Shown piece after piece: positions 10,901 to 34,388 of a stretch of DNA of 64,000 nt. Location of the stretch: NCBI GenBank assembly GCA_036897485.1, contig JAYMTF010000037.1:1-64000 (forward strand), in the 5' to 3' direction. The notes below the pieces were generated by a model, which had not been told where the DNA came from, searched no databases, and was given only the letters and a program-made list of their open reading frames with translations. Source of the DNA: Pelargonium nanum (taxonomy: Eukaryota > Streptophyta > Magnoliopsida > Geraniales > Geraniaceae). Both the position numbers and the translations under genes were made by a program. The first letter of the stretch is position 1; every line of letters begins with the position of its first letter.

Positions 10901-13900
10901 AAAAAAAAATCCCTTCTAATTTATAATACATATCTCTATGACCAAAGGCCATACTGGTGAGACAGAGCAACTACGGACCAATTTGTATCCGTACTCTTGG
11001 CATATAACCATTAGATTATGGTTGTGTTCAATATTTATGACGTCATAAAAAAGTACAAAATGGACCAAACACCTATTATCTGAACACTTTCATTTTAGCA
11101 CTTAAAAACGCCCATCTGCAGATGAAATTTCATCAGAATAATAATACCGAGGACAGTAACAATTATAGATTCAACATGACTTATTAATGTGAGATCCAAC
11201 CCAAGAGACAAATGCAAGGAATAAAAAATTATAAAACTTGCTGAATTATTTAAAAGGGCGTTATCAGATATTTTAAACTTCAATGATAGCCAATAACATC
11301 CAACAAGAGATGTTTCAAGCAACTCAATATTATCTAATCCAGAAAGAACATTCTGAGACACACTTCACAGCTACAAGGTTCGCTAATGAAGAAACAATGA
11401 GCAGATATATCCCTATAAGCATCCAAGACTGCTACGAAGTAGCACAGCTTAACAACGAAAAAACATGACTCACAAAGACAGCTATTTACTCCAGAATTGA
11501 AAAAGATAACCATACGATATATTCATTTTTAAATTATGAGTCTCTAACCGAGAAACATATAGAGCTTACTAAGATCTCTCTTCAAATCATTAAACATCTT
11601 AAGACTGAAGAAATAAAGTAGAATGACAAAATTACCTGTAGGGGGAAAAGGTTTTCTGCAGGCAACTTTTCATCAAAAACCTGATAAACATAGAGTGCAC
11701 ACAAACTGTCAGGAACTGCTAATCAGGACATAACATGTATCAATTAAGTACCTCAAACTCACCAAACCATCCATATCAATCACATCATCCTTCAAAACTC
11801 CCATCATTAGGCGCAACAGGTCCCCACCCCCATTTGTTTTCCCGATTTCGTTCTCCATTTGTTTCTGAGCAATGGTAGCTCTCAATTTTGTAGCCAGATC
11901 ATTTTTCCCACCCTCCCTTGCAGATGCACTGTCTTGATTCACATTTGGAGTGGACGTAGATGTTGAAGCCTCAGCTGCCTGATCCTGTGGATGTTTATCC
12001 AATGGATGAAATAAATCATCCAAGGAAGCATCTCCTGGAGTATCACTAAATTTACTCAGCCCATCCCCTCCCATAGGAACTGACACTTTCACAGCCTTCA
12101 AAAATGGCAGATATACTTATCCATTAGATTTGTTTATTTTCTTCCTTTGGTCATAAGAAATCAGAGAAGAAATTCGAAAGATGGAAATATAATACTACAA
12201 CGGCAAATGAACAATCAACAAATAAAGAAGAAATCAATAGTTAAAAGTGCAATGCTTACATTTTGAAAACCATTATCTTGATTCTTTGGTCCAAAACGAA
12301 ATGATCCATTATCAACATGGTTAGAACTTCCTTTCCCTCCATTTTTCTTGGATACATTTTTTCTTCTTGATTCAGGAGATTCCATCTCACCATTTGCTAG
12401 AGCTTCATCCTGGTCATTTATATGCAGTTGATCTGTTTCAGATGAAGCAGCTACTTCTTTTTTAGCAGGTAATCCCGCGGAACCACTTTGAAGAGACGAC
12501 TGGTCATGGATAGCTAAGGTAGGAACTTGATCTGAGAGAATATCATCTTCTGAATTATATGTTCTTTCCTCACCAAGATTACCCGTCTCAGCCACCTCTG
12601 TCGATGATAACTGTTGTTTCTTGGGGTCCTAAAGTCCATAGCAATGAAGTTAGCTCAGATTAAAGGGGAATGGAGGTTGTTAAATGAAGTCTCTCTCAGT
12701 ATTTCTCTATGTACATCTTCTCATCTATGTACTTCCTACTTATGCTATTAATAACATTACTTTCTCTCTTAATCTTAAAAGAAAAACAGATTTGAAGTAG
12801 TATGAACATGTCATTTTGTAACATCTTATAATACTAATAGGCAGCTATAGTTACTTCATATAAGGCCCTGATTTAACTGTTTTGTTCTCTCTGTTCAGAT
12901 ATATCATGCCAAGATTAAACAGTTCTCACATTTTCAAAGTCTGGGATAATTACTTCCACTTTCTCCCCAGATGCACTTTCCCCGTTGCTTTGATTATCTC
13001 CATAAGAAGTTTCTCCATCTTCATTTATGCTCCTACAACTACACTGAAATTTTTTAATAAATCATCACCCAATGACAAGAAATTCCACAAGACTGTCACC
13101 TCAAAAGAAGATTCTGGTTAACCAAAAAAAAATGACAACAAAACACAAATTACAAATTGGAAAATGAAATTGATGCCCATGCTTGGGCAAAATAATCAGA
13201 CTTCATACAAATTTTATACGTCAAATGTCTAACAAAGCACAAGACAAAAATCCAATAAGCAGCATTTATTCGGTGCGCCTCGAATAGTTCTCCAATAGAA
13301 ATACTTTAACTCAGAATGCAGCACACATCACTACAGTTAACAAACAAATATGCCAGTAAAAATTAAGGAAATCCCATACATATAACTTTTTCCTTGTTTT
13401 GCACTTAAATAAAAAAAAAGGCTGATCAAGATATCAAATCAAAATTGTATTCCAAACACCCACAAGTTTTATAAAAACATTTATGAAAGGTCTTGAATGA
13501 GGAGAAATGTTATCTTTAGTGGAGTAGTCAAGCTAGAATTATTTAGTGGAGTACATGAAATCTCCTTAACATGTCCAATTGAGAAGTACTGAATAGGAAC
13601 TTAAGTTCAGATAAGGTTCATACAATAGATAAAAGAAAAATTAAATGTGAGGAAATTTAAAGATGCTCAAACTTGGGGTGGAGATGTCTTAGTGAATTCT
13701 AAACAATATAGCTCCCAAACTAGAACCATTTTAGTCAGAAGCAGCATTGTATGATTAATTGCAGCAGAAATGTAGATCCAATCAAGTACCAACCAAAAAA
13801 AAAACTAAATAAGTTTCAAAGTGAACTGCACTAATTTATAATGTCCACCTCAATGTTCCACTATGACGAAGAGAAGACTGTAAAGCACGCCTACAATTTT

Positions 13901-16900
13901 GTATCCAAGGATGAGAAAGCAGTGTCTTTGCATCTGGCCTTTGCCTAGCATCCTGTAATATGGAACTGAATGTCATACAAGAAAATAGAGAAGTCACAAA
14001 AGATTAAATATCCAAGGCCTAAGAGTATTGCACTTCATTATGTGGTACAAATAACAGGCCTATCAGTAGTTCCAATTACATACCAAGATAGGCTCAAGAA
14101 GTTTACATACTCTTGCAAGTATCCAGGCCAGAGCAACGATTTAAAAGAAATTTTACAATAAGATAAAAGGACCCAAAGGTTTTTTCTTATATATATATAA
14201 CACAAAAGAGATAGAAGACTACTCCAAGTCATGTAGATGTTTATGGGGGTTGAAGAATATTCCTGATTTCAGCTGAAGACATTCATATGAAATTGTCATG
14301 CATTCGGAAAAAAATTTTTTAAAAAAAACAGCAATACTGATCTCTTCCTTTTACTCAGTTTGGTCCAAGCTTGAGAAAGATTAGAGTATACAAATAAATT
14401 TTCTTAAGAATGAAGTTTATGACACTTAGACTGCCTATCCTTGCTCCTTTTTTTCCTTTTTTTTTTGTGAAAATAGGATATCCTCAGTCATGCAGCAACA
14501 AAATGAACCTTCACGAACATACAAGTGTATATAAAAGTTGAAAATAAGAAAATCAGTCATAATTTCTGTTTGGTCATCAAGAATTTCTGTCATTAGGATA
14601 CTACAAATTATATTTCCATAGAACTTGAATCTCGTCTCGTACAATTGCCATAGTAGAAATGCCTACTCACTACTACAATTGGTAGATAGTGGTAGTTATA
14701 ACAATTTTGAAAACAAACGATTAAATAAAACCTATAAGAACAATCGCAAAGGCTAGAGGGAAGAGACAATCTTAAAGTTGATATTTCAGCCATTTTACCT
14801 TCTTAAAGCACTGACGTAGAAAATCAGTGATGTCAGGAGATAGACTATCAGGTATTGGAGGATGCTCATCCTGAAAGAAGTGAAGAGGGGAAATAGTATT
14901 TTAGACACTGCATAAATTGATGGTCTAACAAAAATTATGCAATTCAAGGCATACTGTAAGATATAAATCCACCCAGGAAAATAAATTTAGACTATGAGGG
15001 AGGAGAGAGTGAAATTTGGAAAAGGAAATCCATGGGTACAGAGGAAGAACTGATTCCTCTGTCAATATAAATTGATGATACTAACAAACTAACAATGAAG
15101 AAAGCCTACAGAACAAACCTGAACGATGCGAAATAGAGCTGGCATGGGCTGCAAATCATAGTAAGGAGGTACGCATGTAAGCAGTTCAATCACTGTGCAG
15201 CCAACACTCCAAATGTCAGAAGCAGCGCAAACCCCTGACATTTCAATCACCTGGAATGTTCACAGGCTTCATAAGAAAGAGAGATTCACTGGGCTAGTTT
15301 AAGGTAAATATGTGCATTATGCATGAGAAACAACATTCTTCATGAAATTTTGCATATTTGAAAACATGACTGAGAAGTTCTGTTCATATGGATATACTTC
15401 TGGTCGCGCATTTCACATAGGCCAACCCTTGCATTTGGTTTATGGAATGTGCCATTGGCACCCAATCCAACTATGCCATATCAGTCAAGATATAAATTGG
15501 GAGAAGTTTGTTGAGATGTGTATTGCTATATTAATGCATGCCATACCAAAACCAAAATATCAATACAGTTCTTAAATGGATGCTTAAACACAACATTGAG
15601 AGCTGCATTACAATGATTATCTCAATGAGATAGGCATGGGATGGAAGTCTCACCAATACCATCCGGGCCAGGGAATGGGAATAATGTCACTTCCATATAT
15701 AAGGGCACTGGTATTTACACTAATATGCAGTAACAACAGAACTAGTCATCAAGTAGAAGCATGAAAATCTACATTGATAAAAGAAGTACCTCTGGAGCCA
15801 TCCAGTATGGAGTTCCAACGACGGAATGTGTATTAACATCAGCCTCGGTCAATTTAGTTGCAACACCAAAATCAGCCAGTTTCACAAGGCCCTGAAAGAA
15901 CATTAGGTCAAAGGACTTCTTCATACAAAAACCAAAAGATCACAACACCTTTAACCAATAAGCACACGATCAACATGGAGGCAGCAAGACTTGAGAGCCA
16001 GATAAAGCACAAGAAACCAGAATGACAGAGAAATAATCAATGAAAACACAAAAGTAAATGCAGTTAATTCTTTTTTAAAGAAAATACTAAGTACTGACAT
16101 TTAAATTTGATGCCTGTAATATTAAATGTAACAATTATGATGTTATACTGTTATAAGTTGTGGTGCAATGCTAACACTCAGAGCGTACAGTTTTAGGTGT
16201 AACAGAATTCTTACTTCTTTAGTAGTCAAAATGTTAGCACCCTTGATATCACGATGGATCACGCCCTGTTCATGTAGATAGACCAAACCTTCCAAAACCT
16301 GCCATAACAAATAAGCATAAAGCCATGAAACCCTCATCGGGAACATTAGCAAAAACTGCATCTAATGAGCATACCTGTGCAATGTAAACAGCCACCAATG
16401 ATTCTGGAAAGGGTCCAAACTTATTTGGCTTAATAATGTTTGCAAGTGAACCATTCTCCACATACCTGTGTGAATACGAAAACATAAAATTTGTATGCAG
16501 GTTCCAAATAAAACCATCTTAGATATGTTTGGAGAGAGAAAGAAAAGCTAACTCACTCTAGGATAATGTGGAGATGACTCCTTGTCTTTAAAGAGCCAAG
16601 ATATTTCACAATATTTTTGTGGTTCAGATTCTGAGGGAAAAAAGGGAATACATTCCATAAATTATTTTGAAATTTTACTATTTTGCAAAAGGCAAATACA
16701 ATGATAAGTTAAGCAGCTTATATCACAAGTGAAGACATGGGGCAATCCAACAATGACACAGTAGCAAAGATGCAAGGTGTGACACATGCTGATCTGTAAA
16801 TTATTACTGACTAACATGAAGGCTAATAATTTCACTAAGAATATTAGATTCAACAGTCTTCTCGCTACACAAAAAGAATTGTAATGGAGAATGGAAAGGA

Positions 16901-19423
16901 AAAGAAGACTAAGTGGACATTATATGATAGTTATAACCTGCTGCAATACGAATATTTCAACATATCTGGAAAGATTAACAATGCTCAGAAAAAGAAAAAT
17001 GCAACTAGGCACATAAAGACAAATGCGGCAATTAAGGAAAGAATGTACCTTCAGTAAATCAATTTCTTGCTGAAGCATTAATGCATCCCAGCAATGAAAA
17101 CATAGTTGAGAGGGGAAAAAAGCAATGAGTAAGCCAAATATATCGTGGAAACTAGAAAAAATACAATACAAAGACAGTGTAACTATGAAATAATTTTACA
17201 AGGATACTGATTTAATTTCCCACAGAATCATCTAGTAATACAAACTGAGTCCTAAGAAATAATTAGATGGCTTAACCATGAAACTTTGCCATGATTTTGA
17301 CAGCATAGATGCCAATGAGATGTTAAAACTTATAAGTCAACATTCTGAACATGTATCTGTTCCCTTCTTAGGATCATTTATAAGTGAAAATTATTTTGTT
17401 GATCAGTTGTTGATCAAAAAACATTCTGAATGCCTAATAGCTGATAACAGCATGAACTGGCATTTCCACCAGCAGCTTCTTTTGAAGGGACTATGATAAT
17501 AATATCAAATTTTATATACCTCAATGACTAGTAGTACACATGTTTGTCAGCCAAATATGGTTTCCATAACACATCCATAGAAGGAGTTCCTAACCACTAT
17601 GTTAAACCAATTTCATTTATATGATAATTATAAAATTACATATCGTGTAAGAATATACTAGTTTTCAAAATGACATTGATAACCAATTAAAACTATGACA
17701 TCTAACTAGGATTTAGAACCCCATATACATTGATCTTCTTCTATTAGCAATAATTATAAAGAGTGAATAGGAACTGCACTTAAAATAAGAGAAGTTTTCA
17801 AACCATGATGATATTGAGATCCTCTTGAGCAATATTCTCCAACGAAACTTGTTTAATAGCAACGAAGTCTCCATTTTCCAAATCCAAACCCTTGTAAACT
17901 CGACCATAAGCTCCTTTTCCAATCTCATCTCCGAGCATCTGTACAATATTATTTCAACCAAATACTAAATCCCATATTCTAATTCAAGAAATTCATTCAA
18001 TGCAAATGAACCCCAAGAGATGCCAAATCAAAATCCAACTCTACATTTAGTTGATTAGAGAATGAGACCTTACGCATTAAATCTTGTGGTTCTTCAAAAT
18101 TCCAATAAACAGAGCATAACAGAACTACTTGTGTAATTGATTTGCTACCGTATTTTGATTTTGAGACAAAAATACGTAAACATAACATTCTAGTATTCTA
18201 CTCTACATTGTTAAATCCTCTATTCTCGAAATAGAACAATCTGCTAGTTATAAGTTGTGAAAACAACTGAGATGACATAATAAATAATCAAAGAATAATG
18301 GAACTAAAAAGCTAAACTCGACTGAGCATAACACAAGTTATGTGACAATGTGATGATGTTAATATGTTAAGTCATTTTTTTCCAAATTGAAAACAACATT
18401 GCAGCACAAATTCAAAGTTCCATAATATTCTCCTTTCATCCAATTTCTCCAAAACCATAGATAACTAACAGAACAAATGCGAAAATCTCTCTACTTTTCT
18501 CAGCAACCAGACAGGGATGCGGTAAATTGGATAAAGAATTAAGAAATTGAACTAAAAGGCAAGAACCAACTGAGCATAACAACACCATGAGATGAAGTTA
18601 CTAGGTACTCATTTTTTTCTTAAGTGAAAGCGACATAGCAGCACAAACCTAAAGTTCCATTATAATCTCTTTTTATTCAATTCTTCATAAACTAAACCTC
18701 TTCAAATTTGAAGAAAAAAATACTCAAAATTCTCTAATTTTCTCAATCTCAGCGATCAACTAACATAATTCCAACAAAACCTAAAACAACGATCACAACA
18801 CACAGTAATCGAAAATGCAATAAACGGTTAACAAATCGGCTCACGTATTTACTGTCCAGACTCCAGAGTCTTGTTCTTGTGAAAATGTGAAGAATTCAGC
18901 CAATTGAACTAAAAAAGCTAAACTCAACTGAGAAAATAATGAACTTGAACTAAAAGGCTAAACTCAACTGAAGTTCTCAAGTACTCAACCTTTACCTAAA
19001 ATGAAAACAAAGCAGAGGTTCCATCACAATCTCCTTTGATCGAATTAAAAAGAAACAAAACCTCTTGAAGAAAAAGTCTATGAAAATTCTCTCCAATTTT
19101 CTCAGCTACCAAACAAAATGCTCAGAAATCAACTTACAAACTACACTAAACTGAGCAAATCACCACCGTAGCAGCACAAATTCAAAGTTGCACCTTATTC
19201 ATCTTTCATCCAATTCCTCAAAAACCAATGCTCTTCAATTTGAAAAGAAAAAAAAAACTCACAATCCTCCCAATTTTTCAAGGGAGCAGTTAGCACAATT
19301 CCAGCAAAACCTAAAACAACGATCACAATCAAAGTAAACAAAAATGGATAACAATTGGCTCACATATTTGTTGTCCAGAGTCTTGTTCTTGTGAAAATGC
19401 GAAGAATTCATCTGGCGAGACAT
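4975..19423 (-). CDS. MAP3KE1: MAP3K epsilon protein kinase
   Basis: Plant homologue of fungal Cdc7/Cdc15-type kinases, known from Arabidopsis to act in cell division and pollen viability at the plasma membrane. Coding exons, 5' to 3': 19423-19364, 17938-17804, 17069-17049, 16630-16557, 16465-16375, 16298-16215, 15891-15790, 15250-15119, 14870-14799, 13952-13849, 13032-12954, 12628-12260, 12095-11763, 11680-11636, 10517-10338, 10217-10134, 9957-9866, 9749-9666, 8982-8135, 7492-7098, 7009-6875, 6298-5892, 5756-5642, 5151-4975. All phases agree and give 1405 residues, close to the family (about 1370). The kinase domain is N-terminal: Gly-rich loop GKGAYGRV at 27-34, Lys49, HRD 142-144, DFG 162-164, GTPYWMAPE 181-189. 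A low-complexity acidic/Ser region follows, then ARM-like helical repeats. The start is fixed by [13 protein letters not shown], typical of the family. A 9-codon upstream ORF (19507-19478) precedes it. All key catalytic residues are present. Confidence 0.96.
5195..5569. mobile_element. hAT-type MITE in MAP3KE1 intron 23
   Basis: The left end reads TAGGAGTGACAATT and the right end, reverse-complemented, TAGGGCTCGCAGTTTGGG. The flanks are AAGATAGT and AACATAGT, a 7/8-matching 8-bp target duplication. TIRs beginning TAG and 8-bp duplications are hallmarks of the hAT superfamily. The internal part carries GGTTGGGTTAGTTGACACGA, found in many other copies in this window. No transposase coding. Confidence 0.7.
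6399..6845. mobile_element. hAT-type MITE (GGGTGTTCA family) in MAP3KE1 intron 21
   Basis: Perfect 12-bp terminal inverted repeats TAGGGGTGTTCA / TGAACACCCCTA are flanked by the perfect 8-bp target duplication AAAACAGG (6391-6398 and 6846-6853). The interior is AT-rich with CCGGTCCG-like tracts at both ends. The right end lies only about 20 bases from exon 21 (which ends at 6875), so it is close to that exon's splice donor. Non-autonomous; family members at 9.3, 35.6-35.9 and 43.3 kb. Confidence 0.85.
7881..8055. mobile_element. Tourist/PIF-Harbinger MITE in MAP3KE1 intron 19
   Basis: Terminal repeats GGTAGCGTTTGGATT and (reverse complement of the right end) GGTAGCGTTTTGGATT are flanked on both sides by TTA (7878-7880 and 8056-8058). 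A 3-bp TTA duplication marks PIF/Harbinger-derived Tourist elements. A partial relative, starting AGGTAGCATTTGGATTAG, lies just upstream at about 7708, and another at 45.76 kb. Confidence 0.8.
9327..9564. mobile_element. degenerate GGGTGTTCA-family MITE in MAP3KE1 intron 18
   Basis: The right end GTGAACACCCCTC and an eroded left end TAGGGTATTCA delimit about 240 bp with the same GGTCCGGT-rich interior as the copy at 6.4 kb. The target duplication is no longer clear, so this copy is older. Confidence 0.6.
18390..19363 (-). repeat. tandem duplications filling the 5' half of MAP3KE1 intron 1
   Basis: Four degenerate copies of a segment starting AGCAGCACAAATTCAAAGTT lie near 18398, 18633, 19010 and 19170. 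Each is followed by CTCCTTTCATCCAATTC-like sequence. Two larger blocks share AAACCTAAAACAACGATCAC (18778 and 19309) and then run into exon 1 or a copy of it: 18841-18900 is a decayed copy of exon 1 with its donor. In sense direction the array also contains TTTGGTAGCTGAGAAAAT-like motifs (18495-18514, 19096-19115). Confidence 0.8.
18841..18900 (-). pseudogene. decayed duplicate of MAP3KE1 exon 1 inside intron 1
   Basis: The minus strand matches coding exon 1 from its second ATG codon through the donor GTGAGCC, with a 7-base internal duplication (GTCTGGA) and the ATG changed to CTG. It comes from a tandem duplication spanning the exon 1/intron 1 boundary and still ends in a usable-looking donor. 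It lacks an intact start and has no upstream acceptor. Confidence 0.8.
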
Positions 19424-19510
19424 CTCGCCGTCTCTCTCTCTCTCTCCTCAGTCGAACTGGAAACGAACAGAGCGCGATTACGAAAACCCTAGGGGCGGCG
19501 GGTCCATGGC
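19424..19510 (-). promoter_or_regulatory. MAP3KE1 5' leader with a 9-codon uORF
   Basis: Just upstream of the start codon on the minus strand is a CT/GA microsatellite (19431-19446) and, before it, a short upstream ORF reading MDPPPLGFS and stop (19507-19478). Its ATG context (CGCCATGG) is strong, so it could lower translation of the kinase. Where transcription starts is not visible, so its presence in the mRNA is inferred. Confidence 0.45.
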
Positions 19511-20820
19511 GAGGAGGAGGAGGAGAGTCAGATTCCGGCGACGGAGGCCAGAGCTCCGGCGAGGGAAATGCGGGGAGAGATGGATCGAATCGGATTGGTG
19601 GGTTTTGCTATGTTGCAATGCAAAACCACTCCAAGTCAGATTGTTGTGATGACGCGCAGAGACCGTCTCTTTCTCTGTCTGGCTGGCTGTGTGATTCTGT
19701 CAATTTGGTTTCCTTTTGTTGTGATCTGCTGCGGGAGGGTCTACACTATCCATATATTACTTCACTTATTTTATTTTTTCTCAAAAAATTAGTATAATTT
19801 TTTTGGGTTTAACTCGTTATTTATCCTCAAACTGATACACAAATTTATATTGGGACAAGCATGTCTTAAAGTCTGAAGTCGTTGAACTTTGATAAAATGT
19901 AGGATTAGATGCATAGACTTTTAATTTTAAACAATTAAGTCAAATTCACGAACGATGTTAACTTTTATCAATTTTATTTTTTATCACGTGAAACATTATA
20001 GTGTAATATCGGCTTCGTGGTGGACGAGAGGTGCTGGGCGCGGAAGATGAGTGCCTATACGAGCCTTCTCCGCTCCCAAAACTCGGTGAGATAGGTGGAT
20101 ACTACACAACATGAGTTACAAGAGCAGTTTGGACCGAGATTATAAATGTCATGAGTATGACAATAGTCATCTGCTCGGTGATTGCCTTAACACCAACTCA
20201 CGAGTGAACTCCATCAGAAGGGGAACCATGATCTGAGGTAGTGAAATGATCAACGAGACTTGGAAAGTGTTCGTGGTGTAGTCAACAAGATGGATTATTG
20301 CACGAATGTGAAGGGCGATATTTGTGGGTGTAAGTTTTTTTTCATCCTAGGACAAGTATCAAAAAAGCTTTCGGGAAATGGGCCAACGTGGCGCTTGAGT
20401 GTCAAGTGTCGAGTTCTCATTTTGTCGTTCTAACATACACATTCAATAATGATAGTCAAATTTCTTTATGTTGTGTTTGGAAATCAAAATTTCAATTTAA
20501 ATGATGAATTTGAGCTAGAGCCAAATCTAAATGTAATAGCATTCAAAACATACATACATTGAGATTTAATATGACAACTCTTGCCTTTAAATTTTAAGCG
20601 TCTTACTCACCTAACATTAAGTAAATCAATTCACCTTCATTTTATACTTGATAAAATGTTTGTATAAAATTTTAAATAAACTATATCACAAATTAAACAA
20701 AAAATAATAATTCCAATATCACACAAAATACTGAAAATAGCACATTCTTTATATTTTTCACAAGGAGGTTTGGCTGTTAAAGACATCTTCACCCAAGAAA
20801 AATAAACAAGAAACCATTTA
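19511..20820. other. intergenic region between MAP3KE1 5' end and the synthetase 3' end
   Basis: The first 250 bases are the likely kinase promoter and 5'UTR. Around 19800-20000 is an AT-rich dispersed repeat. From about 20005 to 20400 the composition rises in GC (GTGCTGGGCGCGGAAGATGAG and following) with no open frame of note and no recognised family; it may be part of an old transposon. From 20460 the sequence resembles an eroded TTGTGTTTGGAAATCAA MITE. The 3'UTR of the synthetase probably ends here on the minus strand. Confidence 0.4.
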
Positions 20821-32893
<12,073 letters not shown>

Positions 32894-32918
<25 letters not shown>

Positions 32919-33061
32919 CTCCGGCAGCGACGACGACGAGGAGCTTGAAAACGACGTCGTTGAAACCCTAGGCCGCGCCGGCGCGAAAGGACAGTTGGTG
33001 CTGCAGAGGATAAAACTGGAACTTGGTGCTGTTGATTCTGCGGGAAATGATTTAATTTCAT
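32894..33061 (-). other. overlapping uORF / broken-looking targeting leader of ALATS
   Basis: An ATG at 33061-33059 opens a 55-codon frame that overlaps the MEWP start and stops at 32894. Its product is Arg-rich and almost free of acidic residues (for example [15 protein letters not shown]), like a mitochondrial presequence. The frame of MEWP is itself open upstream for 59 codons (back to a TAA) but has no ATG, and ends in a presequence-like [19 protein letters not shown]. So targeting-like features sit in two frames. It may be a frameshift, an unannotated splice, a non-AUG start or a sequence error. Confidence 0.6.
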
Positions 33062-34199
33062 TTTCACGCTGATGTTGGGCGATGGAATATATGCTTTAGC
33101 TTTATTTACAAGTTATAATTTTAAAAATAATATTCTCTCTTGTCTTGGCACATGTGCAATTTGTGAGTGTGTTTTATGCTTGCATTTTTTGCATACATTC
33201 AACATGAAAATGAAGAATAACGATTAGTTCATGTGTTTTTTATATATTTTTTAGCAAACATTCATTGCCACACTTACAAAAATGTAACTATGTAATAAAG
33301 AACAAAAACTAACGTGCAACTAAACAGTTCTGAATTCACAAACATTTGCTGGTTATTATGCCCTAATATGCTATAATTGTGACAAATGTTTGTACACATG
33401 ATAATTCATGTACTCGTATATAGAAGGGACTCTACAGGAGGGGTCTTTATATTTTACATATATTATACGCAAATCAAACTAGTTTAGTGAAAGAAAACCA
33501 CTCGGACGATTGCCCTCCATGTTACAAGAAACGTGATGTTGTCATTAGGAGAGCGGACAAAGATTGGTCAGAGGGTTGTTCGAACAGACTGAAGCATTTC
33601 AGCATTAAAGCACCTTTATCACAAGAAGAACAAAAACAAACTGATCAAAAGGTTGTCTAATCAAATCAGACACAAGATCTCGCAAACTTTGTGCGCCATA
33701 TTTTAAATGTTAAGCGGACTTACGTGAAATTTAAAAAATTATCAAATAATTATTCTGACGACGTGACATTGCTATTATATAAAACAACTCACGTGACTAA
33801 CACATGTTTGCCACGTCAACCAGGTAATTGAATATAAAAAAATTATAAAATATTTGAAAATACTCATCATATTACTTAACAAAAAAAAACAACGAAAATT
33901 AATAATAATGATCATTTTGGATCCATATTTAAAAATTCATATCTAATTTAAGGTACCAAAACTCATAAACCAAATTATATTTTTTATCATAAAAATTAAA
34001 ATTAAAAAATTATTCAATTTCGAGTGTGATTCAGTTCGGTCCAGTCCAATTCACTCTCTTGCCCAGAGCCTAAAATTCAAGTCCATCGATTTAAGCCCAA
34101 ACAGAGGATCCATTGGGCCATTGCAATCGAATCTTCCTCTCTCTCTCTCTCTCTCATTGCTCACGAGTCACGAGGAAAAAAGCAAGAACATGAAATTTG
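33062..34199. other. divergent intergenic promoter region, ALATS / PAT11
   Basis: About 1.1 kb separates two genes transcribed away from each other, so it must hold both promoters. It is AT-rich. A CT microsatellite (34137-34156) lies at the probable PAT11 transcription start. No coding exon, RNA gene or clear mobile element was seen. Confidence 0.5.
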
Positions 34200-34385
34200 A
34201 TGTTTCTCATTGACTCGTCTGTTCTTCAGCAATTGAAATTGGAAACACCGAAGGGACGTGCGGAGGAAGAAAGGGTTTGGCGTTTGCTCGATTCCGCGAA
34301 AAACCCTTTTGTCCGTTCTTCGTCTCTGCAAACAAAATCGATTCTTTTGCTTCATCCACTGAAAAAAACGAAGAAGAATATATAA
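34200..34385 (+). other. 61-codon uORF directly before PAT11, same frame
   Basis: An ATG at 34200 opens 61 codons ending in TAA at 34383-34385. The PAT11 ATG follows after one further codon (AAA), in the same frame. The product is basic and Lys-rich at the end (HPLKKTKKNI). A shorter uORF starts at 34190. It may limit PAT11 translation, or read-through could add an N-terminal extension; both are inference. Confidence 0.55.
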
Positions 34386-34388
34386 AAA

